From a virus, in IMG/VR virus record IMGVR_UViG_3300020056_001723, positions 1-26,227 of that record: a stretch of DNA of 26,227 nt; one strand, written 5' to 3'. The notes under the pieces were generated by a model, which was not told the DNA's origin, ran no database searches, and saw only the letters and a list, made by a program, of their open reading frames with translations. The translations under genes were made by a program, and so were the position numbers. Shown piece by piece: positions 6,744 through 12,900 of this stretch; position 1 is the stretch's first letter, and each line of letters starts with the position of its first letter.

Positions 6744-7278
6744 CGGCATCATATTCCTTATATGAAACCACATTGAGAAGACGGTTTACCAGTTCACGAC
6801 CATAGTCTGTAAACAGAATACCTTGATTGTATACCCAATGTTCCACATCTTGCGAATGATAAAACTCTTCACTTTGAGTTAACCAACGAAGTGCAGTTTC
6901 TTCATCACCGGCACCCATCTCAATTGTATTCTGCACTAGAGATTTAAACTCGGCCAAAGCTTTAGACTTACGAGCTTCTTCACGCTCAACTTCACGAGCA
7001 ACCTCTTCGGATAACTCATCAGCCCACTGATTCAGTTCATCCATAGTCATGGCATCCCAGTCGTAGCCACGAGGCCGGAAACCATATGCATCTTTATGTG
7101 CATCTGAGATATAACCAACTACTTGATGCCTCTTATAATCTTCAACAGTAAACACGCCCATCTCCGCCCAATGTGCAGGATCGGTAACAGTGGTAGTATA
7201 CCACTCTGCACCATTGGCCTGACACTCTGCAACCCACTTGGCATTTTCGGTTTCGATGTATTGTTGAAGTTCTGTCAT
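6739..7278 (-). CDS. hypothetical phage protein (179 aa)
   Basis: An acidic, Trp- and Tyr-rich, mostly helical protein with a Glu/Arg-rich coiled-coil stretch at about 88-108 (EEVAREVEREEARKSKALA). No signal or catalytic motif is visible. AGGAG precedes the ATG by 6 bases. It is the last gene of the run of small genes behind the promoter at 8245-8273, which suggests early expression. Confidence 0.75.
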   Translation of the reverse strand: MTELQQYIETENAKWVAECQANGAEWYTTTVTDPAHWAEMGVFTVEDYKRHQVVGYISDAHKDAYGFRPRGYDWDAMTMDELNQWADELSEEVAREVEREEARKSKALAEFKSLVQNTIEMGAGDEETALRWLTQSEEFYHSQDVEHWVYNQGILFTDYGRELVNRLLNVVSYKEYDAA

Positions 7279-7287
7279 AACTTTCTC

Positions 7288-7497
7288 CTAGTAATCAATC
7301 GGGTCTTCATTATTATCATAACGAATTGGGTCGAAGTTGTCAAGCATTTTTTCACTATTTGACGAAAAATAATCTTCCCAATATTCAATGACGTAATCTT
7401 CGAAAAGATCTTTATTAAAATGGCTATACTTCTTAGTAATCCATTCTTGGATATCATCGTATACCATTTCTTCTAGTGTTTTTTCGATAATACTCAT
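7288..7497 (-). CDS. hypothetical phage protein (69 aa)
   Basis: Starts MSIIEKTLEEMVYDDIQEW; very acidic and aromatic, mainly helical. Its ATG overlaps the stop of the preceding gene as ATGA, showing translational coupling. Small acidic proteins of this sort often bind host enzymes or mimic DNA, but nothing here proves that. No family recognised. Confidence 0.7.
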   Translation of the reverse strand: MSIIEKTLEEMVYDDIQEWITKKYSHFNKDLFEDYVIEYWEDYFSSNSEKMLDNFDPIRYDNNEDPIDY

Positions 7498-7703
7498 CGA
7501 ATCATTCCTTCTCCAATACCATCAAGATAGATAAGGGATTGTTCTTCAACCCATGCATCATATGCCTCTACCTCTACCAATTTCTGATTCAACAGATTTT
7601 CCAGAGTAACAAGTGCCATTCGTTTTTCATCACTAGCACCCTCTTTAAATGCAATGATTGCATTCTCCAAAACCTCAACTTCTTCAAACATACCAACAGT
7701 CAT
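7494..7703 (-). CDS. hypothetical phage protein (69 aa)
   Basis: Starts MTVGMFEEVEVLENAIIAF. Acidic and helical, with heptad-like spacing of hydrophobic residues through about 5-60. GGGAG lies 7 bases before the ATG. It is coupled by ATGA to the gene that follows. No family recognised. Confidence 0.7.
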   Translation of the reverse strand: MTVGMFEEVEVLENAIIAFKEGASDEKRMALVTLENLLNQKLVEVEAYDAWVEEQSLIYLDGIGEGMIR

Positions 7704-7706
7704 GCG

Positions 7707-8015
7707 TTAACTCCCACAAAAAAGTTCCAAATTTCCATCATCAGTCATATCAAAATTTTCAATGAAGATATGATGGGTATCACCAGATTTTTCAACTGCC
7801 TCATTGGCAGCACGATATAAATCTAACCAAGTATTTCCTTCAACCTTAACTTCCAGTCCTTCATAAAGAACATAACGAGTCTTGGCTTTGAGAGGCATCT
7901 CTTCATTACAACTATTGATATGGTCGTAAATACTCCAACGAGCAGTGAAGTCATTTGCATCCTTTACGCCATCCCAATATTGCATTTGACGTTCAAAAGG
8001 TAATTGACTTAACAT
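7707..8015 (-). CDS. hypothetical phage protein (102 aa)
   Basis: Starts MLSQLPFERQMQYWDGVKDA. The C-terminal half has a strand-helix-strand pattern (YVLYEGLEVKVEG, WLDLYRAANEAVEKSG, HHIFIENFDM) typical of small alpha/beta phage proteins. Its ATG is joined to the previous stop as TAATG. No family recognised. Confidence 0.7.
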   Translation of the reverse strand: MLSQLPFERQMQYWDGVKDANDFTARWSIYDHINSCNEEMPLKAKTRYVLYEGLEVKVEGNTWLDLYRAANEAVEKSGDTHHIFIENFDMTDDGNLELFCGS

Positions 8016-8212
8016 TATACAAACTCCACATTATTTTCGAACATGTCGAAAGCAGATACGAAATCGATCTCCCCACTAGGGAGTTCAACAGTAAATTGAA
8101 TATCGGGTTGTGAACCGAATTTAACACGGCGGTCAACAACCGTGTTACCTGAGATTGATGAAGCAGTCCAAACTGCTTCCATGAAAGATTTGAGTTCTGG
8201 AGTAACTGTCAT
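8015..8212 (-). CDS. hypothetical phage protein (65 aa)
   Basis: Starts MTVTPELKSFMEAVWTASSI. I choose the ATG at 8210-8212 with AAGGA 6 bases upstream; the open frame continues to 8266 only because it reads through the promoter repeat, whose -10 box is at 8245-8250. First gene behind that promoter. Mixed alpha/beta pattern, no known family. Confidence 0.7.
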   Translation of the reverse strand: MTVTPELKSFMEAVWTASSISGNTVVDRRVKFGSQPDIQFTVELPSGEIDFVSAFDMFENNVEFV

Positions 8213-8224
8213 AACGAATCCTTT

Positions 8225-8280
8225 TTTATCAACCTTACATGTATAATATAAGGGTTTTCGAACCAAATGTCAAGCTTTTT
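8225..8280 (-). repeat. 56-base promoter repeat, copy 1
   Basis: This block matches 9122-9177 at 55 of 56 positions (the difference is 8241 against 9138). On the minus strand it contains TTGACA (8268-8273), 17 bases, TATATT (8245-8250) and the start of the leader. It drives the genes from 8212 down to 6739. Confidence 0.9.
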
Positions 8281-8311
8281 CTTCAAAAAAGAATCGTTTA
8301 AAATCAATGAC

Positions 8312-8470
8312 TTATGATTTTTTTTGATCTTTTTTTCGAAAATCTTTTTCCCATGGAAGAGGGATTCTTTTCCCTCTTTTTTTCTCTTCAACAACATGAG
8401 CACTCATGTATGCAAAGAATCCCATGACAATCACTAAGAAAATAGAGAAAATTGTCTCTAAAATTTCCAC
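8312..8470 (-). CDS. small membrane protein, GTG start (52 aa)
   Basis: A 52-codon frame starting GTG at 8468-8470. Residues about 5-26 (ETIFSIFLVIVMGFFAYMSA) form one membrane helix, followed by a highly basic tail (EEKKRGKRIPLPW, then a KK-rich end). The start lies 2 bases after the stop of the preceding gene, so reinitiation is likely. The positive tail should stay cytoplasmic. It could be a host-membrane or superinfection-exclusion peptide; no family recognised. Confidence 0.65.
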   Translation of the reverse strand: MEILETIFSIFLVIVMGFFAYMSAHVVEEKKRGKRIPLPWEKDFRKKDQKKS

Positions 8471-8472
8471 AA

Positions 8473-8799
8473 TTAGATTTCCTCAAATCCAACTGCAGCA
8501 ACACGGTACTTTGTAGTACCCATCAACATCTGGTCACCAACACTGGTTGAACGCAATCCCATGTGAGTCTGGTGTCGTTCACTCCAATGTAGAGGAGCCA
8601 TGACAGTAACATCATCATTGTAATCTCCATTTTTTTCTCCTCCAAGAAACTGTTCTTTGATACTCCAAGAACCCATTACATTGTTAGTCCAACGATACGC
8701 ATATTCTAGAGCGTCATCACCTGTTCGTTCACCAACCTCAACAAACGCCACTGTTTGTGGCACATCTTCAAAGGCGGTATGTATTACTGCAACTTGCAT
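8473..8799 (-). CDS. hypothetical phage protein (108 aa)
   Basis: Starts MQVAVIHTAFEDVPQTVAFV. Strand-rich with Trp and His clusters (APLHWSERHQTHMGL) and a final strand TTKYRVAAVGFEEI. AGAGG lies upstream of the ATG, which is joined to the stop of the 58-residue gene as TAATG. No family recognised. Confidence 0.7.
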   Translation of the reverse strand: MQVAVIHTAFEDVPQTVAFVEVGERTGDDALEYAYRWTNNVMGSWSIKEQFLGGEKNGDYNDDVTVMAPLHWSERHQTHMGLRSTSVGDQMLMGTTKYRVAAVGFEEI

Positions 8800-8975
8800 T
8801 ATTGTATTTCCTCTTTACGATAAACTTTAACTGCACCATCTTCATACATGACGGTAACTAGTTCGTCACCACTCTCATCAGTATGAAGAGATGTTACTTC
8901 ACCATTCACTGTCCAGTACCCATAATCAGTAATGATAGGGGCACCAATTTCCAACTCTTGGAACATCACATTCAT
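8799..8975 (-). CDS. small hypothetical phage protein (58 aa)
   Basis: A 58-codon frame starting MNVMFQELEIGAPIITDYGY, rich in beta strands and resembling a small barrel-like domain. Both ends are coupled: its ATG shares a base with the previous TAA, and its own TAA shares a base with the next ATG (TAATG twice). This tight fit makes it convincing despite its size. Function unknown. Confidence 0.75.
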   Translation of the reverse strand: MNVMFQELEIGAPIITDYGYWTVNGEVTSLHTDESGDELVTVMYEDGAVKVYRKEEIQ

Positions 8976-9112
8976 TATGCTACATCCAATTCTGCATATG
9001 TTACTTTGGGGGATTTGCGGATCTTGTGAAAGAACTTTTTTGCCTGTTCATACGATTCAAATGAATAGACATGGGAGTACTTTCCGTAGATTTTGTATAT
9101 CACTTTGTACAT
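8975..9112 (-). CDS. small hypothetical phage protein (45 aa)
   Basis: Starts MYKVIYKIYGKYSHVYSFES. Three ATGs occur in a row (9110-9118); the last has AAGGA at the best distance. The frame stays open to 9163 only through the promoter repeat. It has a Tyr-rich strand pair and a basic helix (EQAKKFFHKIRKSPK). First gene behind the second copy of the duplicated promoter. Confidence 0.65.
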   Translation of the reverse strand: MYKVIYKIYGKYSHVYSFESYEQAKKFFHKIRKSPKVTYAELDVA

Positions 9113-9121
9113 CATCATTCC

Positions 9122-9177
9122 TTTATCAACCTTACATATATAATATAAGGGTTTTCGAACCAAATGTCAAGCTTTTT
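9122..9177 (-). repeat. 56-base promoter repeat, copy 2
   Basis: Near-identical to 8225-8280 (one mismatch). It holds TTGACA (9165-9170), 17 bases, TATATT (9142-9147) and drives the gene at 8975-9112 and those after it. The identity covers the promoter and leader but not the flanking genes. Confidence 0.9.
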
Positions 9178-9191
9178 GGAGAAAAAAGTTC

Positions 9192-9220
9192 AAAAAAAAG
9201 TCCTTGAAAAACAAGAACTT
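9192..9220 (-). terminator. intrinsic terminator after the Fe-S carrier
   Basis: On the minus strand AAGTTCTTG and CAAGGACTT pair over 9 bp (one G-U) around a 5-base loop, followed by eight T. It ends the unit holding the cyclase and the Fe-S carrier. Confidence 0.8.
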
Positions 9221-9241
9221 ATAATTTTTTTTAAAAAAATG

Positions 9242-9577
9242 TTAAATATTTACACTAACACCGCAACCGCAAGAGCTCTTTGCCTGTGGGTTGTCTACTA
9301 CTAACATACTACCAGTAAGACTTTCTTGATAGTCAATAGTACTACCTAATATATACATTAAACTGTGACTATCTATTGCGAGAACCTTTCGGTCTGACAA
9401 TTCTATAATTTCATCTGAGTCTTTTATGGGCTCTTCACTACCAAGTTTCCAAAAGTATTCAAACCCAGCGCATCCACCACCTTGCATTCCAAACATTATA
9501 TGAGTTTCATTGTTTTTAGATAAAACATCCAATAGGTACATTTTTGCACTTTCGGTAATTGATAGTACTCTTGTCAT
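9242..9577 (-). CDS. A-type iron-sulfur carrier (IscA/SufA/HesB family)
   Basis: 111 residues, the usual length. The three family cysteines are present: C36 in GGGCAGFEY and C103/C105 in SSCGCGVSV near the end. A-type carriers receive Fe-S clusters or iron from scaffold proteins and hand them to enzymes in the cytoplasm. Such genes are known in ocean T4-like phages, probably to support Fe-S proteins during infection. The ATG overlaps the previous stop as ATGA; the ribosome site is weak, so coupling probably matters. Last gene before a terminator. Confidence 0.9.
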   Translation of the reverse strand: MTRVLSITESAKMYLLDVLSKNNETHIMFGMQGGGCAGFEYFWKLGSEEPIKDSDEIIELSDRKVLAIDSHSLMYILGSTIDYQESLTGSMLVVDNPQAKSSCGCGVSVNI

Positions 9578-9882
9578 TTGTTCTTCTTTCTTAGTTTTTC
9601 TCGCAACGAGTCCATTTCACTACTGGTGTCCTTTTTCTCGTCCCTCTTTTCCACTTTAGTAGACTGTTCCCGCCGTAAGGAATGAATATAGTCTGTTTCA
9701 GTGAGTCCTTTTCTAAGTTCTGCAACTTTTCGTTTAATATCTTCTGTTCTTTCTTGAAGTCCATAGGCTGGTTCACTTCGTTGTTGCTCTAAAAATTCCG
9801 TCCCAATCTTCTGGGAGATCTTGCGTTGACATGAAATCACAACGTTCCATCCACATATCGTAATATCCATCCATTTTGCCAT
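9574..9882 (-). CDS. hypothetical charged coiled-coil protein, start uncertain
   Basis: The second half (about 36-102) is highly charged and helical (LQERTEDIKRKVAELRKGL, then a KLRKKNK end) and ends in ATGA with the Fe-S carrier. The frame has an ATG at 9880-9882 with AAAGGA 7 bases upstream, but that places 110 bases inside the cyclase gene in another frame. A GTG near 9838-9840 would shorten this. A third frame (9591-9776) is also open, but its codons end more often in G or C, so I prefer this one. Function unknown. Confidence 0.5.
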   Translation of the reverse strand: MAKWMDITICGWNVVISCQRKISQKIGTEFLEQQRSEPAYGLQERTEDIKRKVAELRKGLTETDYIHSLRREQSTKVEKRDEKKDTSSEMDSLREKLRKKNK

Positions 9883-11815
9883 CAAATTGTCCTTTCAATA
9901 ACTCGCACAGTTCTATTGCCTTATCGAACTGTTTCTTTCTATAAAACTTTAACATATTTCTGTGTACCAGTTTATACTTTGGCCAATCGGCCCTTTCATC
10001 GTCTAAAACTGTGTATATCGGCAAACCAATACTTTTTCCTTTTACCGCAAGGTCGTCTAATTTTAAATAAAAGAAATCTTCTTTAGTTCTTCTATATGTT
10101 TCTGGGCCAATAATCAACAGTACACCATATGCCTTACACTGTCCCTCTAATCGTGCGGTAGTAGAAACCGAATCACCAAGAACATCATAACTATATCTTT
10201 TAGTCGAACCCATCTCTCCAATATAACCAACACCAGTATTAATACCAGCACCCATACCAACTGGTGGTCTTCCATCGGCAACAAGTCTATCGTTAAACTT
10301 TTCAACCGCCTTTAACATTTCCAATCCTGTTCTTACAGATGTATGTGCGTGTGATTCATCATCAACTGGTGCGTTATGAATATGCATAGAAGCATCACCA
10401 ATATACTTAATTATCATTCCGTTATTTTTTAATACTGGCTCTGTAATTGCATCCATATATCCATTCATTATTTCCGTTAGTCCCTGCACATCATCACCAA
10501 AAGATTCTCCTAGCGGAGTGAATCCTCTCAAATCAGAAAAACATATACTGATCTCTCTTTTCGTACCTTTCTTTACAAGGTCTGGATTATTTTGTAATAA
10601 TTTTACTACAGCAGGCGATGCATATCCCTCAAATTGTTTCTTGATAGCCTGTTTCTGTAAGAACTCATCTAAAAATTTTGCAAGATATCTACTAAGTCCA
10701 ACCAATAGTAAAAATGCAGAAATGGTTGCACCATCAATGAGTAGATTTTCTGTTCTAAATGCATATATCGATCCACCAACAAAACCTACCATAGATACAA
10801 CATAAAATCCTAACCCTAGATATGTCCACTTTGATAATAATATGATAAGAAGTCCTGCAATCACTAATGCACTAATTTCTCCCCACGCCTTTGCGTCTGG
10901 ATGTCTTACTATATTAGATTCATTGAATACAGTTCCTAACATCGCTGCCTGTATTTCGTGTGGCCACACCCCACCTTTCGCAGTAGAAATTGGTTGTGTG
11001 GTTGATGATGCACTAACTCCGACAAATACAACCGCACCATCAAAATTATCTGGCAAATCTACAACACTCGCACTTCTGTATCCCTGCGACCAATCAATCC
11101 AAACTTCTCCCAATTCATTTGTTTGGATAGGCCCATATTGTGGTATTCTAAGTTTATCTACCCCTAATGGTGATAACTTAATTTGGAAGGATTTGTCGCC
11201 GGCAAGTACTCTCAATACTTCCATCGTCAAACTAGGATATAAGACACCACCAGACTCAAAAACTAGTGGAGCTCTTCGTGTAACACCATCAATTTCTGGA
11301 TAAGTATCAACTATCCCTGAACCAAGTGCATAAGTTTCAAGTAATTCAATATTAGATGTGATGCCAGATACACTTGGAATGAGATGCATAAACTCAGAAT
11401 TAATAATTCCAGCGCCAGGGTTGATCGGTTCATTTTTATTCTCCTCAGATCCTATAATACTCAGAATGACTGGATTTTCCATCATTGTTCTTGACAGAAC
11501 TTCGTCCTGCTCAAATCTATCATTTTCACTCATGAGTACATTAAACACAACTAATCCTGCACCTCTGTCGTACAGGTCTTTAATTATATCTGCATATATG
11601 TTTCTTGGAAATGGCCATTGTCCATATTGATTGATAGTTGCATCATCAATATTGACTGTGTAGATATTATTTTCTTGGATTGGTTGATTGACTATAAGAC
11701 TATCGAAGTATCTAAGTCTTAAACTTTCTAATAAATTTGGATTTGTATAGTATCCGTAAGTACATAAAAGAAGTATAATAATACTCCATATGGGAGACAG
11801 TAAGAGTTTTTTCAT
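9773..11815 (-). CDS. CHASE2 class III adenylate cyclase, membrane-bound
   Basis: 680 residues from the ATG at 11813-11815, which overlaps the stop of a tiny gene as ATGA. Order: an N-terminal membrane helix (about 5-22), an exported CHASE2 sensor domain (about 30-305), three membrane helices (about 313-375), a linker, and a cyclase domain (about 420-605). The cyclase has metal Asp428 (FSDLRGFT) and Asp474, Lys470 and Asp544, the adenine-selecting pair, and Arg555. The usual transition-state Asn is Ser551 (GDSVSTTARLE). It would make cAMP from ATP in response to a periplasmic signal, if the Ser permits. A C-terminal helical tail follows. Class III cyclases are very unusual in phages. Confidence 0.9.
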   Translation of the reverse strand: MKKLLLSPIWSIIILLLCTYGYYTNPNLLESLRLRYFDSLIVNQPIQENNIYTVNIDDATINQYGQWPFPRNIYADIIKDLYDRGAGLVVFNVLMSENDRFEQDEVLSRTMMENPVILSIIGSEENKNEPINPGAGIINSEFMHLIPSVSGITSNIELLETYALGSGIVDTYPEIDGVTRRAPLVFESGGVLYPSLTMEVLRVLAGDKSFQIKLSPLGVDKLRIPQYGPIQTNELGEVWIDWSQGYRSASVVDLPDNFDGAVVFVGVSASSTTQPISTAKGGVWPHEIQAAMLGTVFNESNIVRHPDAKAWGEISALVIAGLLIILLSKWTYLGLGFYVVSMVGFVGGSIYAFRTENLLIDGATISAFLLLVGLSRYLAKFLDEFLQKQAIKKQFEGYASPAVVKLLQNNPDLVKKGTKREISICFSDLRGFTPLGESFGDDVQGLTEIMNGYMDAITEPVLKNNGMIIKYIGDASMHIHNAPVDDESHAHTSVRTGLEMLKAVEKFNDRLVADGRPPVGMGAGINTGVGYIGEMGSTKRYSYDVLGDSVSTTARLEGQCKAYGVLLIIGPETYRRTKEDFFYLKLDDLAVKGKSIGLPIYTVLDDERADWPKYKLVHRNMLKFYRKKQFDKAIELCELLKGQFDGKMDGYYDMWMERCDFMSTQDLPEDWDGIFRATTK

Positions 11816-11916
11816 TCTGGTAATTCTCCATCCAATGACTTCCAAATAAACACATGCAGTGATGTGTTTACAATTATTAAAGTTACGAAAAATAAATATC
11901 CCGCTAAAGTCTCCAT
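11812..11916 (-). CDS. tiny membrane peptide coupled to the cyclase (34 aa)
   Basis: A 34-codon frame starting METLAGYLFFVTLIIVN. Residues about 5-25 form one membrane helix, with a short charged tail ending DGELPE. GAGG lies 5-6 bases before the ATG, and its TGA overlaps the cyclase ATG (ATGA). It is the first gene behind a perfect late octamer at 11936-11943. It may be a membrane partner of the cyclase or mainly a leader that delivers ribosomes to it. Confidence 0.65.
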   Translation of the reverse strand: METLAGYLFFVTLIIVNTSLHVFIWKSLDGELPE

Positions 11917-11935
11917 TAGTACCTCATTTCGTGAC

Positions 11936-11943
11936 TATTTATA
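11936..11943 (-). promoter_or_regulatory. late promoter (TATAAATA)
   Basis: A perfect T4 late octamer on the minus strand, 20 bases before the tiny membrane gene and abutting the T-run of the terminator at 11944-11970. It starts the cyclase and Fe-S carrier unit. Confidence 0.85.
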
Positions 11944-11970
11944 AACAAAAACCCGCATTAAGCGGGTCTT
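11944..11970 (-). terminator. intrinsic terminator
   Basis: On the minus strand ACCCGC-TTAAT-GCGGGT is followed by TTTTGTTT. It lies just past the stop at 11975 and ends the short unit with the 56-residue membrane protein. Confidence 0.9.
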
Positions 11971-11974
11971 GTTT

Positions 11975-12145
11975 TTAGTTGTAACTCCAATAAATTATGA
12001 AGTAAGGAATAGCGAAAGGCAAAGTCATTAAACTCATCATTTGTAGTAATTCGCAGAATTTACACACTTGTTCATTCTGTTTCACTTCCTCAAACTTTGT
12101 ATCAATGATCTTCGCAGCCCGCTCGAACGCAACTGCTGTAGTCAT
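11975..12145 (-). CDS. small membrane-tail protein (56 aa)
   Basis: Starts MTTAVAFERAAKIIDTKFEE at the ATG at 12143-12145, with a perfect GGAGG 6 bases upstream. The N-terminal half is an amphipathic helix, two Cys (C28, C31: VCKFCELL) follow, and about 35-53 form a membrane helix. It has its own late octamer before it and a terminator after it, so it forms a single-gene late unit between the curli genes and the cyclase. No family recognised. Confidence 0.75.
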   Translation of the reverse strand: MTTAVAFERAAKIIDTKFEEVKQNEQVCKFCELLQMMSLMTLPFAIPYFIIYWSYN

Positions 12146-12196
12146 TATAGCCTCCAAGTATGAAATGATACATGTGATTGATATAATCACGAAACA

Positions 12197-12204
12197 TATT
12201 TATA
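12197..12204 (-). promoter_or_regulatory. late promoter (TATAAATA)
   Basis: A perfect T4 late octamer on the minus strand, 51 bases before the ATG of the 56-residue membrane protein and 13 bases past the stop of the second curlin-like gene. Confidence 0.85.
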
Positions 12205-12216
12205 AAAAAAATAACC

Positions 12217-12900
12217 TCAATTGTTTCCGTTTATAGTTACCGAGCATCCCGCCGAATTTGTACAATATCCTGTAACACTATAAGAGCCTGCAGATGAAGT
12301 TACATTTTGAGTCAAGTTTAAGGTATATGCACCACCAGAGTTAGTTAGATCTATTGCGGCTGTTGCACTTTGGCTGCCTCGTTGTTCAACATCTACTGTA
12401 TGGCCATCTCCAGTAAGTACAATATCTGTCCATTTCTGGCCACCATTCCCTCTTTGATATAGGTCTACTGTGTTACTGTCGCCCTGTATCTCTACAAAAC
12501 CATCGTGTCCAGCCTTACCCATTTGTATATGTTCTACTGTATTACTATCACCATTTACTATATTTGCTAAGTGGTGTGCTGCACCACCGCCACCACCTCT
12601 ATTGGTATCTGTTTGATAACTTGCAACTGTATTCCCATCACCAGTTACAGTCCAATATGCCTCATGCCCACCAGTTTCGTCACCATCATATGTGTTATCA
12701 TCGTGGATACCTTGCCGTATAGTAATGTCATTATTTGGCCCTGTAGAACTTAGATTAATATAGTTATTTTCACTGCGCTGTTGAATCTCCAAAGTGAGAT
12801 TGTCTCCACTTTGAGTAATATAGATTTCGTTACTACTGACTTTGGGTGATATCGATAGTGTTAGTACCAACACCAAGGCGGTAATCGTATACTGCTTCAT
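12217..12900 (-). CDS. curlin-repeat amyloid subunit 2, exported
   Basis: 227 residues. A signal peptide (about 1-23) leads into a mature start NEIYITQSGDN shared with the other curlin gene. Repeats of the curlin kind follow: GDGNTVASYQ, GDSNTVEHIQ, GDSNTVDLYQ and GDGHTVDVEQ, plus more divergent strands with TGPNND, a Gly-rich turn (GGGGGAAHH) and a C-terminal pair of cysteines (YCTNSAGC). Curlin strands stack as a beta-helix and polymerise on the cell surface after passage through CsgG. The ATG lies inside the FecR gene (68-base overlap), with GGAG upstream. Last gene of the operon. Whether it polymerises is not shown. Confidence 0.85.
   Translation of the reverse strand: MKQYTITALVLVLTLSISPKVSSNEIYITQSGDNLTLEIQQRSENNYINLSSTGPNNDITIRQGIHDDNTYDGDETGGHEAYWTVTGDGNTVASYQTDTNRGGGGGAAHHLANIVNGDSNTVEHIQMGKAGHDGFVEIQGDSNTVDLYQRGNGGQKWTDIVLTGDGHTVDVEQRGSQSATAAIDLTNSGGAYTLNLTQNVTSSAGSYSVTGYCTNSAGCSVTINGNN

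Noticed and set aside
8209-8403. A 64-residue minus-strand frame rich in Lys
   Set aside because: It runs through the promoter repeat and lies in another frame across the real 52-residue gene at 8312-8470; its Lys and Phe runs come from A/T tracts.
9591-9776. Alternative frame between cyclase and Fe-S carrier
   Set aside because: Its codons end more often in G or C than neighbouring genes, it has no ribosome site, and it does not couple to the next gene.
10518-11630. Three plus-strand frames inside the cyclase gene
   Set aside because: They are antisense readings of a well-supported protein with full domain matches on the other strand.
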